Positions 25,073-35,829 of a DNA stretch of 64,000 nucleotides are shown in pieces. Position 1 is the stretch's first letter. Each line of letters starts with the position of its first letter. The notes under the pieces are model-generated. The model was not told the origin of the DNA. It searched no databases and was given only the letters and a program-made list of their open reading frames with translations. Source of the stretch: Undaria pinnatifida (lineage: Eukaryota > Sar > Phaeophyceae > Laminariales > Alariaceae). A program made the position numbers and the translations under genes. Where the stretch lies: NCBI GenBank assembly GCA_012845835.1, contig JABAKD010000027.1:15720073-15784072 (forward strand), written 5' to 3'.

Positions 25073-25132
25073 ACCGTCATCCTCCGGGCCCGGGTTGTAA
25101 CTACCCAGCTCCCGGGCAGCACGCCTTCAAAG

Positions 25133-25345
25133 CTATGGCTGCAGTGGCTGTTGCGGCGGTGACGGCGGTGACGACGGCGGCGGCGGCAGCGGCGACGGCG
25201 GCGGCGGTGACGGTGGCGGTGACAGCGGCGGTGACGACGGCTGTGACGGTGACGGTGGCGGCGGTGGCGGCGGCGGCGGCAGCGGCGGTGGTGACGGCGG
25301 TTGCGGCGGCAACAGCGAGAGCGGTGGCGGTAGCTCGAACCAAGC
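25133..25345. repeat. GGCGGTGACG-type minisatellite in Copia
   Basis: A degenerate repeat of GGCGGTGACGGCGGC units. On the minus strand it codes for a long proline-rich stretch between integrase and reverse transcriptase. Confidence 0.85.
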
Positions 25346-25998
25346 TCTGAGATCTCCCAGCGGCTCCGGCGCACCCGGGGACGGCGGCGGCGACGGTGGC
25401 GGTGGAGAGCTCTTCTCCGGAGGCAGTACCCCCGCAAACGATTTCCTTGGGTGTTCCCAAGTAACGTCGCGGGAGCATGACGTACGCCCAGACATCAGCA
25501 GAATTTTGCAACAATCTGTCGAGCGGTTGTTTCCGCCATTTAGATAGAAACAAGCCTCCGCCTTGGGCTCCGACTTTAGGGTCTTCCTTACACAGTGAAA
25601 ACCCGGCTTCAGGAACGGGAGGAGCCGCGCAAACGGCGATCTCCCGTGGAACTTCCGGTATGGCGAGTGCATGTCCGGCTTGTCCCTGACCCTTGCCGTC
25701 ATGTTGATCACGTCGCTGGCGTACTTACACGCCTCAGGCCAGAGGGGCTGCGTCGGCGGCATCTTCGCGTCGCCAAACAAACGAGGGGCCTCCAGACGGG
25801 ACGCCATAGCAAGCTCGAGCGTCATGGCTATTCGACGCTCAACCACACTGTCGTGCTTCGGGGAGTTGACAGGCGTGTACTCGCGGCGAATCCCACGGTC
25901 GTTGAGTAACGCCACGAACTCCGGCTTAGTAAATTCCGTGCCGTTGTCCGAGCGAATGCACTCGACGGTGGACGGGGTGAGACGTGAATGGTTATGAT

Positions 25999-26377
25999 AG
26001 TTCATATGTTAGATGGAGTTTTGTCGCGTAGGGACGCTGGGTCCTATGTAGAAGCCACTAGAGTAGTTGAGACCCCGATTGCTGCCGCCGTATTGGCCCC
26101 CGGAAAGATGAGGAGGATTGATATTAACGACCTTCATGTTCCCCTCGCACATTCGCGTGCTGATACCCTTCGAGAAACGGCGGGGCAGATGGGAATTCAA
26201 GTTTTTGGGGAGTTGGTTCCGTGTGCTGGGTGTTCCGAGGCGAAGGGGAGGAGGATGGCGGTACCGTGGACGACCGAGTGCCGCTCCACCAGGCCTCTGG
26301 AGCGTCTCTCCGTGGATCTATCGGGGCAACAGCCTAGATCTGCCGGCGGTGCGCAGTACTTGATGATGATTGTCGAC
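25999..26377 (+). repeat. Inverted self-duplication inside Copia integrase (left arm)
   Basis: This plus-strand segment encodes the same GAG-pre-integrase and early integrase residues as the minus-strand segment 26484-26868 (LHVPLAHSRADT, CAGCSEAKGRRMAVP, SVDLSGQQPRSAGG). The arms are separated by about 106 bp of integrase sequence. They differ at roughly 2-3 percent of bases by eye and by one short indel near the outer end, so they are not an identical mirrored artefact. Confidence 0.88.
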
Positions 26378-26854
26378 TAATCGGGGCACCCCTGGCGTTA
26401 ATGTCGGCCAGAAAACCAGCGAAGGCCATCGGGACGTCGGACCTCCGTTTCAAGAAATACGGCCATCCCATCCGCGAGTAGTCGTCGACAATCATCATCA
26501 AGTACTGCGCACCGCCGGCAGATCTAGGCTGTTGCCCCGATAGATCCACGGAGAGACGCTCCAGAGGCCTGGTGGAGCGGCACTCAGTCGTCCGCGGTAC
26601 CGCCATCCTCCTCCCCTTCGCCTCGGAACACCCAGCACACGGAACCAACTCCCCAAAAACTTGAATTCCCATCTGCCCCGCCATTTCTCGAAGGATATCA
26701 GCACGCGAATGTGCGAGGGAAACATGAAGGTCGTTAATAGCAATCCTCCTCATCTTTCCGGGGGACAATTCGGCGGCAGCAATCGGGGTCTCAACTACTC
26801 TAGTGGCCTCTACATAGGACCCAGCGTCCCTGCGTAAGAAGGACAAAACTCCAT

Positions 26855-27241
26855 CTAACATATGAACTCCTTCGCATCGAGCGAGACGGAGCCTTTCGGC
26901 ATGACGGCATGGAGCGAAAACAGGTTAAATTGCACACCAGGTACATAAGCTACGTCCAAGAGCTTAACCTGAACATCTCCCTGCTTGCAATGCATTATCA
27001 TCGGTATTTTTCCAAAACAAATCACCCGCAGCGACCTCATGTCGCCTACTACCAAAGTACTCCTACCAGGAGGGGGGGTTTTACAACCTACCATGCCAAC
27101 GGGGTTGCCAGTTACATGAAATGTAGCCCCCGAATCAGCTACCCACTGCTCTATCCATTCCCCCCAAAATACCGCTACGACCATCCTTGTCTTTTTGTGT
27201 AAACTGCGCGGTAAGAAGATGTGGGTTGAACGTAGGCACAC
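26855..27241 (-). pseudogene. Copia aspartic protease region
   Basis: WVADSGATFHVTG gives the DSGA-type catalytic motif at about 27136, followed by LDVAYVPGVQFNLFSL, which is the usual protease-to-GAG-pre-integrase linker in Copia polyproteins. It is followed leftward by the GAG-pre-integrase block in another frame. Confidence 0.85.
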
Positions 27242-27534
27242 AACTGCCGTCGTTCTTCTGCTCGTGGGAATTGTTCGAAAAGAGCTGTGGTGGGGGAATC
27301 ACGGTTGCGGTGTACCCATCACTGCGTCATGCCCAAGAGACTGAAGTCTGGGTTTGGCCATCATCGTATTGAAGGTTGTGGGCCTTCTAATGGCCGTCAC
27401 AAGATGATAGCATAAGACCGCCCTGACTTCTTCGCCATGTTGTGTTCTCTCCAGGTGCCATTGATGATGGACGTGATACCCTCTGTCAGCCCAATGCCAT
27501 CCTTAGCCAGTTCCTAGGGTCTGCTAGTATGACA

Positions 27535-27726
27535 TTTTTCTTTCTTTTCTTTTTCTTTTTCTTTTTTCTTTTTTTTCTCTTCTTTCCTTGCTTTCTTGTC
27601 TTGTCTTTTCTTGCTTTTCTTGTCTTTTTCTTCTCTTTGCTTGCCTTTTTCGTTTGGGTTCGTTTTTCTCCTCTTTTCTTTCCTTTCCGTTATCTTCTTT
27701 ACTTTTCTTTGTTTCTTTTTTCTCCA
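27535..27726. repeat. Pyrimidine-rich tract
   Basis: About 190 bases of nearly pure T and C on the plus strand (TTTTCTTTC-like), inside the Copia element between protease and gag. It probably expanded after insertion; the lysine/glutamate-rich reading frame on the other strand is not a gene. Confidence 0.9.
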
Positions 27727-27897
27727 ATAGACTTATGCCTGTCGTGCGTATACGTAGTGATAGATACTACGTGTAATATATACGTGGTAGTCTTCCTTGG
27801 GTGGCAATCGGAATATTTGGTTTCTCCAGGCGTGATTAGTGAGACGTATGCACCGTCCTGGACCTGGCACATCGTAGACTGACTCCCGATTTCCCTT

Positions 27898-28400
27898 TTA
27901 TATGTTTCTGGTGGAGGCATGAATTGCGTCAGCTGTGATATATGCGTGTACCACCTTGGGTTGTGTGTGTGTTTTCCCTGGGGTATTCCTCATCTCCAGA
28001 GTGACTGGAGCCTGTCCTGTGACCACGGACTTGATTATGCGAGTTAATGTGAGAGAACAACAACAACAACAACAACAATAGTGCCTGGGGTGGGGGTATC
28101 GTTGAGCTGTAAAAGGGACCGCCACGTTCATATGTGCTGGGGAAATCGGGCACTCCGCTACGTAGTGACCCGGCCGGTGGCATCCGTAACATATCCCCTT
28201 CTGTCCCCGTGGTGCTGGATTCGGTGGGGGACACCAGCCCGTCGGATTTCCCACCGGGGCGGGGGCATCGGCGGCATAACCCCTGACGGTGGGTCGGTAG
28301 GTACCCAGCCCATTGCAGGAAGCTGTCCCCCCGTCCCAAATGGATTTGGGCCAGATTTGTCCCAACAATTTTGTATTTTGTTGATAGATCTCTAAAGGTG
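27898..28400 (-). pseudogene. Copia gag remnant with zinc knuckle
   Basis: The reading frame contains CYGCHRPGHYVAEC at about 28191-28150, a perfect CX2CX4HX4C nucleic-acid-binding knuckle of retroelement nucleocapsid. It sits in a proline-rich context. The rest of gag is not recognisable and a pyrimidine-rich tract separates it from the protease, so the polyprotein frame is lost. Confidence 0.75.
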
Positions 28401-28646
28401 TACATATAGCTGGCGCGGGAAGGCGTGGTGATGACTCAAGACGGACACACAGAACTCTCTCTTGTATTATCCAGCCGTCGAGTGACAGCTCGTGGCGATT
28501 CATGCAAGGGAGCAATCAGCGAAATAAACCTCCCACTCCTCCCGCTGTTTGTCCCCTCATACCTTACACAGATATCCCTTATCAGTATATGGAACTCCCC
28601 CATATAAAATGGATCCTAACCGCCGTGTTCATAAGGACTACCAACA
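28379..28646 (-). repeat. 5' LTR of the Copia element
   Basis: Same ends (TGTTGATAG...CCAACA) as the copy at 22433-22689, with scattered substitutions and small indels. It lies next to the gag end of the element, so it is the 5' LTR on the minus strand. Confidence 0.9.
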
Positions 28647-28651
28647 GCTAC

Positions 28652-28890
28652 AATGTCTTTCATATCTAGCGAAATCGAAAGGCGTGGGTGCACGACAGAC
28701 TTGCCTTTGCTGCAACAGTTTCAGTCGATGTCCTCATCCTTCCATTTCAGCGCATTGCCAAACTTGCACTTGGTGTTTGAGGAGGTTGGTCAAGCTCAAG
28801 TACCTAACAAAATGTTGACCCGGCAAGACGACAGAAAGGTCACCAAGCGGACGGACTCCAAGACGTTGCGAACGCGGAACGCGCGATGAT
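28652..28890 (-). pseudogene. Displaced N-terminal fragment of the Helitron ORF
   Basis: Immediately right of the Copia element the minus strand reads NALKWKDEDID, a stop, NCCSKGKSVVHP and then DMKDIVA. This resembles the cysteine-containing N-terminal segment of Helitron proteins (an ALHW block followed by CCxxGK). Removing the Copia element and one target duplication continues the frame into the Helitron sequence at 22.4 kb. So this is the severed front part of the same copy. Confidence 0.6.
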
Positions 28891-29144
28891 GATGATTTAG
28901 CCGTGCTTTTAGAAAAAAAAAGTTATCATTAAAAAACTCCCTTGATGACGCGTTCCCTGAAGAGTCTGTAGTCTGACTTGGGGCGATTCCTTTCTATCCT
29001 CTGTACTCGCTTCCCCAAGGCTTGACTTTTCGCAACTATTTTATATCCTCTGTAGAATTAACTGCTTACGCTGAATATTCAAAGCAACGTGTTACTAAGT
29101 GCAATGGTCAATGTTTATCGTTGAATGTTTTGAGTAACAACACG

Positions 29145-29590
29145 TAGACTTGAACCTCCACGAAAGGTCCAGCTGCACGCCCTTGTGAGGTTCTCGCGGG
29201 TGCGCTTGGCAGGTGCAGCGCGGCTGGCCGTTTCGTTCCGGCTTCTTTCGGCGCTGTTGGCCGTCGCTCGCTCGTCAGCTTCAAGGATGATGGTCTCGAC
29301 CATATCCCGGCGGCGCTTCGGGGCTCAGCCGACGTGCCAGGGCTTTATCGAACCGAAGTGCCGCGGGCTTTATCGAGCTCGATAAAACCCTGGCACGTCG
29401 GCTGCGCCCCGAGGCGCCGCCGGGAGATGGTCGAGACCATCACCCTTGAAGCTGACGAGCGAGCGACGGCCAACAGCGCCGAAAGGTCCCGGAACGAAAC
29501 GGCAAGCCGCGCTGCACCCGCCAAGCGCACCCGCGAGGTCCTCGGCAGGGGCGTGGAGCTGGACCTTTCGTGGACGCTCAAGTCTACGTT
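29145..29590. repeat. Large hairpin: two inverted copies of an unknown coding-like unit
   Basis: The arm 29145-29362 (coding sense minus) and the arm 29377-29590 (coding sense plus) are inverted copies around a centre near 29370. The plus copy reads KPWHVGCAPRRRREMVE, then ADERATANSAERSRNET and then VLGRGVELDLSW. Differences between copies are mostly conservative at protein level. I do not recognise the protein; the arginine/glutamate-rich composition suggests a helical segment. An ACATTCA microsatellite follows at 29600-29640. Confidence 0.75.
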
Positions 29591-29762
29591 TTTGTACTCA
29601 AAACATTCAACATTCAACATTCAACATTCAACATTCAACGTTGAACTTAGTAACAGTTCTGAGTAGATTTGAACGTCCAAAACATTCAACAATAAAACTT
29701 GACCATTGAACTTAGTAACACTTTTGAGTAACGTTGAACTTAATTACAGTTCTGATTAAAAC

Positions 29763-29990
29763 AACTTGGACTTGAACGTCCACGAAAGGTCCAGCTCCAC
29801 GCCCCTGCCGAGGACCTCGTGGCGGCGCTTGGCGGGTGTAGCGCGGCTTGCCGTTTCGTTTCTGCTCCTTTCGGCGCTTTTGATCGTCGCTCGCTCGTCA
29901 GCTCCGAGGGTGATGGTCTCGACCATCTCCCGGCGGCGCCTCGGGGCGCAGCTGATGTGCCAAGGCTTCATCGAGGACGCTACTAGATGG
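29763..29990 (-). repeat. Third copy of the unknown coding-like unit
   Basis: Same sequence family as the hairpin arms at 29.15-29.59 kb and the same orientation as the left arm. Minus-strand translation keeps KPWHISCAPRRRREMVE and SAERSRNETASRATP and then VLGRGVELDLSW. The retained reading frame suggests descent from a coding exon of a mobile or multicopy gene. Confidence 0.7.
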
Positions 29991-30691
29991 GCGTCAGCAT
30001 CGATCGTGTCGCTGTCTCCGTTGCGGATACAGTCGGGGCAGGTCCTGCCGATCTGTAACAAAAACGCGGCAATATAGGAGGGAGGCGGGCGATGGCGAAG
30101 TGAGGAAAAAAAAGGCAAATCACTTAAATGAATATTAAAACACAAGCGAACGTAAAATGGTGTCATTACTACATAGATCTCACTACATAGGTTTCCCCAC
30201 ACATGTTTGTACATGTTCATAACTACAGCAGTACTACAAAAAAAACTTTGTACAACAATGGAATAATAGGCTAAAAGGTAGATGGTCATGAGCGTTTTTC
30301 TTACGGCGTAGAGCGGTTTGGCGCGCTGTAACATTTGGTACAGAGTTGTTTTATATCATACGAACCTACGACTGCCAAAGTCGGCAGGTTTGGTGTTTAA
30401 TTTCGATTAACCCGCTAAGAAAGATGAAACAATGGGTAGAGAACGCACTGATCGTGTTGTGGTTCATGGACTCGTTATTACTTAGTTTGATCGTTTTTTA
30501 TTGATGACCCACTAGGTTTGACGACTAGAAGACTGCCGGCTTCCGCGACGCAACAACCACCTGACCTATCTATCGTGCAACAATGCACACGACGCAACCA
30601 TGCACCAGAATCACTTCCCGAGCGTAACTGCTGCGATGCTGTGCTGCTTCTTACAAATTGCTAGCATTAATGTTATAAGAAAACGCTCGTT

Positions 30692-31056
30692 CTCATTGAT
30701 GTAGCTTAACACAAAAAAAAACTCACGTCGACAGGAGAAAGCCTGCACGCGTTGACGGGTGTCTCGTCCTCAATCTTCGCGGCGCATTTGTCCTCGTGAA
30801 GATGAAGTTAGGATAAAGCGGTGTTCCGGTAGAAGAAAACTTGCCTGAAACATGAAACGCGCCCCGAAAATAGATATCGAAAATATGTTCGAAAATGTGT
30901 AGCCAGCATATGAAATGGTTCGAAATCAAGGTGATCAACTACCTCTAAATCTTCTACGTTCGATACATGTTTCGGGGGACGAGACGCCCGTCAACGCGTG
31001 GAAGCCTTCTCCTGCCGACGTGAGTTTTTTTGTGAGTGTTCTGCTACATCAATGAG
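30692..31056. mobile_element. MITE-like element with ~85 bp terminal inverted repeats
   Basis: The left end (CTCATTGATGTAGC...AACAC, A-run, CTCACGTCGACAGGAGAA, then GCGTTGACGGGTGTCTCGTCC) reappears reversed at 30972-31056. Total length is 365 bp with about 200 bp of unique AT-rich centre and no coding capacity. This is the form of a non-autonomous DNA transposon. No clear target duplication is visible. Confidence 0.7.
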
Positions 31057-31120
31057 GACGACTTTTTTTTTAAAACAATTATTCCGTTAATGTTTTGCAA
31101 ATGCTAGCGCTAGCAATTTC

Positions 31121-32010
31121 ATGTATGCACAGATGGCGACAACACAACAACAGCACAACCCCCAATCCACTGCCTCCCAGCAGCAGCACCATGTATGTGC
31201 GCGTGGCGTGTCCACGCTATGCTGCGGCGAGTTGCTTTTGTTGGAGCCTGCCTTTTTTCACCTCACCATACCGATATTTCCGCTATGCTGCGACTGCGTG
31301 CTCGTGGTCATCGATTGCGTCGCTTTGGACGGAACTATAGGGGCCTTTTGAATTATAATGTATAAATCAAACCATCCTTACATTTACGTCCACAGAGGCA
31401 TTTTTTTTTCGTAATGCTTTCGGAGATTTGTTGCCCACATCATAGATGACAGACACCAGACAACATGCGGAGAGCACAGCTACGTGTACGACCCTGCCAT
31501 CCAGCAGCAGCAGGCAGGATCGTGTACTGCGGCGAGTTGCTTTTGCTATAGCCTGTGATTTGTCACCCGATCACACCGCGGCTCTGCTGTTTTTGCTGCT
31601 GCTGTGTGTGCTTATCGATCATGCCGCTCTAGTCGGACATATAAGGACCGTTAGATTATTAAGTTACATACGAAAAATCGCCCATATATTTCCGTCCACC
31701 TTGGTAAAGCTTTTATATACACATTACCTGAATATGTGTTTCTGTTTTTTTTTGCGAAGGTCACAGATGACAGAAAACAGACAACGCGCACCAACACACA
31801 CAACCCCAAAGCCGTGTGCGCGCATGCACAATACAACATGAACCCACCCTCTAGCTTCAACTTCAGCACATGACTCAATGCAAAAAACACGCACCAGCAT
31901 ACACGACCCCAAAGCCGGGTTCACGCATGCATGCACAGACGATTACATGCAACACAACAACAGCTCAAACCCCAAGCCACTGTCGCCCAGCAGCAGCAGT
32001 AGGCAACACC
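31121..32010. repeat. ~320 bp tandem repeat, three units
   Basis: Units start near 31128, 31446 and 31768, each with an ACAGATG(A)CAGA-like start, a CAGCAGCAGCA cluster, and a T-run before the next unit; the first two also share GCGGCGAGTTGCTTTTG. CACCATGTATGTGCGCGTGGCG is in units one and three. Weak relatives occur at 1.67-2.1 kb. Confidence 0.65.
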
Positions 32011-33324
32011 ATGTATGTGCGCGTGGCGTGTCCTCGTAAAACAGCATGAACTCGCCCTCTAGCTGAAAAAAACGCATACACAAGCATACCCACAGCTCCG
32101 AAGCTCGAAGCCGTGTGCAGGCATGCCGAAAACATAGACTTTAATCGCAACGCCGAAGCCGGGCGCACGTATCAGGCACAATACAGCAAGGTACGTATGC
32201 AGAATATAACGGCATGAACTCACCCTCTAGCTTCTTGAACCACGCCGTGGTCCCGGCGACTAGCGGCTCGCAGTAGAAGGCGCAAGGCTTGCTCCGGATA
32301 GTATTATCCCCGCCCATGCACAAAGGTCGGGGTGTCCGGGGCACCCGGGGAAGTCGACCCTCCCTGCGTTTGTGCTTTGGAGTGACACGAGCTCGCGCTG
32401 GCAACGCGGACAGTGTTTCGCCAGTGGAGTGCTGCCGGGTGGAGGGCCAGGAGCGTCGGCCATGGTCCATAGGGTTCACTTTTGTCTGTGTGCATCGGTC
32501 GCTTCGAACTTGTTGATTATTGTTGTAGCCCTGATGGGCTGATGGGCCCGTTTTCCCGATTGAGAAGAATGTCGTGCTCAAGGTGAAGTCTTCTCGCAGT
32601 AATATCGGGGACAGAACAATCGGAACTGACAAGAAATTATTCCTTGATCTCTCTACAAACCGTGTTCTGTTTTCCGGTTTCGTCTCCCGCCAGAGTTAGC
32701 CTGAGGTCATCACACACAACTAGCATGGGGAAAAAATGGGCCTATATAAACAGGCCCCGTCTTCTATAGCGCGTCTTGATACCTGTCTTTATCCGATTTT
32801 AAGAGAGAAGCCCGCGTTACTTGCTATATCGCGTCGTGGCGCGTTTAGATTCGTCTTAGGAAGTACCGGGCGCAGCTTAGGGCGTTTTAGAGAATCTCCA
32901 CCACAACGGCAAGCGGTGGGAACACAACAGGAGCAGCAGTTTAATCGATAACTCAAACTTCAACTTGCTTCTTTCGAAAATTATTTTTCGTGGTTTTGCA
33001 GCACTTTTCCCTGTTCCCGGGGGTATTCATCCCCGTCCCCCGGATTTTGGCAAATTTCATTTTTTTTTTTTAATTAAAGCCCTCGATCGAATCACGCGCG
33101 CGCACGAGCCTCTCGTTGTCACAGCCAAATCTCGCACCACACAGCCCACAAAGCACCATCCCAGCACACCTATACACCACAATTACCGTTTGTACTCTCC
33201 CGCAATGGCATCGACATCGTCGGTATCGGCACCGGCTTCCTCTTTCCCGACGCACATGATGGATGGCACTCCATTGCTGTATTCATTTTCGCATCACACA
33301 CCGACTGAACAACTTTTTCTTTTA

Positions 33325-33495
33325 ATTTCTTTTCTTTTTGCTTAATCCCCCGGCGAATGGGGAAAACTAAAGCCTGAGCTCACCTTGAAATAACTATTAC
33401 ATATCGTGTGCCAATTTAACTCGATTGTGTTCGCAATCCAGCGCTAGCTGGCGTATCCTTCAGCTCCCGCGGTAGCGACAGCGCGAGCTGTCCCT
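33325..33495 (+). repeat. Dispersed repeat with poly-T edge, copy 1
   Basis: T-rich edge, then CCCCCGGCGAATGGGGAAAA, TAAAGCCTGAGCTCA, CGCTAGCTGGCGTATCC and GAGCTGTCCCTA. The same order of motifs occurs at 60859-61036 (same strand) and 57247-57410 (opposite strand). Confidence 0.75.
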
Positions 33496-33589
33496 AATCG
33501 CGATCACCGTTACTACTCCAGCAGAGCAAGCTGCCACTGTTTTTTTTTATTGTTTTTTTTTCCCACACTACATCTACTTTCCAGCTTCT

Positions 33590-33965
33590 GGACAAGCCGT
33601 GGTCACAGGTGTCGTCCCTTCTCCCCCCCAATTCTTGCCTTCAATTTTTATCGCGCATAGGGTTCAGCAATCCCACTGCTCGTCGATTTTTCATCGAGTG
33701 TTAAACTAAGTAGGTACGATAGAGGTAGTAGTTTTCGTCTAAAGTGTTTTCTAAACGACGGGGATTCTTAACCCAAATCGTCGGAAATAGGCCATTTGTT
33801 TTCCCATGGTTTCGTCGTGTGCCAGCTCACGCTCTCGCGCTTTCCGCGAGTCATTCTGCGCACAAGAAAAAGTCCTTACGAATTTGCACTCGGGGGGACT
33901 CGAACTCACGAAACTGACCTATACCGAGCTCGGGGATAACCTGATACGCCACCTGGGCGGACCGG
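33590..33965 (-). repeat. SINE-like element: tRNA-like head plus shared body
   Basis: On the minus strand a B box (GAGTTCGAGTCCC, plus 33895-33907) follows an A-box-like GGTGGCGTATCAGG (plus 33939-33952). Further along (plus 33590-33720) comes a body containing GTGGTCACAGG, TATCGCGCATAGGGTTCAGCA and CACTGCTCGTCGATTT. The same body occurs at 43036-43105 and 54660-54785 and more distantly at 39067-39135. Confidence 0.5.
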
Positions 33966-33984
33966 CATACGGTTGCGTGAGTAT

Positions 33985-34250
33985 TGTTATGGTGAGCCTA
34001 ACAAGATATAGGATCTAGGATATGGAAATGGTATAAAAAAGGGTTTCACATGCCTTTCAAGGCGTGTACATGAAATAATAAGGGGTGACGAACTGCGTTT
34101 ATCCCCGCCTCGCGCTCACTTTTGTCCGTGGCTAGTGGTATTAATACAAGAGCTTCTCTAGTACAAGCGAATGGCCAACGTGGCACCTACCTAGTAGAGA
34201 CCTGCAATAGTGTGGCCTGTGTGTGTAAACTGCGCCCTATCTTATAATAC
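33985..34250 (+). repeat. Direct repeat A, TRIM/LTR-like
   Basis: About 255 bp matching 34617-34870 in the same orientation. It contains TATAGGATCTAGGATA, a TATAAAA box, CACATGCCTTT and GGCTAGTGGTATTAATACAAG. The two copies are about 630 bp apart, as in terminal-repeat retrotransposons in miniature. The 370 bp between them has no recognisable genes. Confidence 0.55.
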
Positions 34251-34612
34251 ATGGCCTCGACGGCAGGACTGAACCTGTGCGTGAAACCACAATGGTTTTC
34301 CAATCAATTCCCTTAAACCACTCGATCAGCGCCGCCACCGGCGTCTGAGGAAAGCAATAGCTCACGCGTCTGTCGATTCCGCTTTTGCCGCTGGGTTTAC
34401 TGCAGGCCGTTTCCCGTTTTCGGTCTTACATTTTCGGTTTCTGCCTTAGCATTTTTCCTGAGGCTTCGTAGCTTCGCAGGGTAGATGTGTGGGAGTGGGT
34501 TTTGAAGAGCCGCGTCTTCGAGTCATGTTCTAGACCGTGTAACCGGCGCTTTCCGAACCTTCCATATTTCTGAATATACGGCTCATCATGGTGGGCTGGT
34601 GTTATGGTATTG

Positions 34613-34870
34613 CCCTGGTAGCCTGGCAAGGTATAGGATCTAGGATACGGAAATGGTATAAAAGGCTTTCACATGCCTTTGAAGGCGTGTGCGTAAAGAA
34701 ATAAGAGGCTTATGAAGTGCGTTTATCCGCGCCTCGTGTTCAGTTCCATCCGTGGCTAGTGGTATTAATACAAGAGCTTCTTTAATGCAAGTGAGTGACC
34801 ACGTGAAACCTGCTTAGTAGAGAGACCTGCGAGAGAATGGCCTGTGTATGTAAACAGCGCCCTGTCTTAA
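34613..34870 (+). repeat. Direct repeat B, TRIM/LTR-like
   Basis: Second copy of the repeat at 33985-34250, with the same TATAAAA box and GTGGTATTAATACAAGAGC. Both copies start after TGTTATGG. Divergence is moderate. Confidence 0.55.
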
Positions 34871-35829
34871 TAGTAGTATGTCGACCGGACTTGATCTCTG
34901 GGGATCAGGTGCGGCGAGGATAGCCACCCGGAAAGCCATCCCTCCGGGTAGTGCGAGACTTGCGCAAGCTCAAACAAAACCCCCGGCCATGAGAAAACAG
35001 CCCTCCGCCGGACTTGGTCCAGTTACGGTCCACCCTACCCAATCGGGCGTTGGTCCTCGGATAACTAGTACCTGGTATGATAATGCTACGCGCAAACTGC
35101 TGGTATTCACGACTATGTGTAGGCGATATTTTGATCACGACAACGGAGCCGTTAAGACCCGACCCCGGGTGTAGCAGGAGCCCCTTCTCCACGTTGCTGA
35201 TGTAGTACCAGGTACGTACGAGTATTATTACCTGGTACTGCTGGTGTATGATTTACGTTTAACCCCGTCAAAATTATAACAGCACGCGTGGTTTTGGGTG
35301 CAAGTAGCATTGGAGTTGGGTCACAATTTTGCAGCGGTATAATACCCAGGCAAGAGCTGCACTCCGACGCGGATTAAGCACTTGGAATCAGAGTAGATAG
35401 GGTCATTGTACGACGCGTTTATATTTTTTTCAATATTTTAATCAAATGGTAGTGTGAACTGTAGTCGTCTAATTCTGTTTTTTTGTGTTAGCACATCTTG
35501 GAGTCGTCTTATCACGTCTTAGATTCGTCTTGGCGCGTTGTAAATTCTAAATTCGTCATTGTGCGACAGCAAAGTAGGTCCCACATTAGGTCCAAGTAGT
35601 TTTACCCCAAATGTGGATGCAGTGTAAGACGCGCTAATACGAATATAAGAAGTGCTAAGACGGAAAAAAACGATGAAGACTAAGATTCATTCGTCTTGGT
35701 CCATTTTTTTCGCGCCTGCGGCGGGCGTGATGCCTCGGTTTCGCTCGTTTCCCAAGTCTGACTTTTGACATAGCTTAAGAAGAGGGGAGCTAGCGAGAAA
35801 TATGGTACGTCCATTATGGCTTCTGCTTT

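Larger units (their letters stand above)
25133..26868 (-). pseudogene. Copia GAG-pre-integrase and integrase, split by an inverted duplication
   Basis: From the right: GAG-pre-integrase block (LHVSLAHSRADILREMAGQMG, then CAGCSEAKGRRMAVP, 26.48-26.86 kb), the integrase core start (RLSVDLSGQQ, DDYSRMGWPYFLKRRSDVP), then an inverted copy of the same block (25999-26377), then the rest of the core with CIRSDNGTEF at about 25954 and the C-terminal ALLNDRGIRREYT. The second acidic residue of the DDE triad is therefore separated from the first by the inverted segment. A proline-rich tail made from GGCGGT-type repeats follows (25.13-25.45 kb). Confidence 0.88.
22433..28646 (-). mobile_element. Ty1/Copia LTR retrotransposon, full-length but dead
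   Basis: A 6.2 kb element coding on the minus strand, with LTRs at 28379-28646 (5') and 22433-22689 (3'). Domain order from 5' to 3' is gag zinc knuckle, protease, GAG-pre-integrase, integrase, reverse transcriptase, RNase H: the Copia order. Flanks are GCTTC (22428-22432) and GCTAC (28647-28651), a five-base target duplication with one mismatch. By eye the LTRs differ at roughly one base in ten, so the insertion is old. There are many stops and frameshifts, an inverted self-duplication in the integrase gene, and a long pyrimidine tract near gag. No initiator-Met primer-binding site is evident beside the 5' LTR. Confidence 0.92.
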
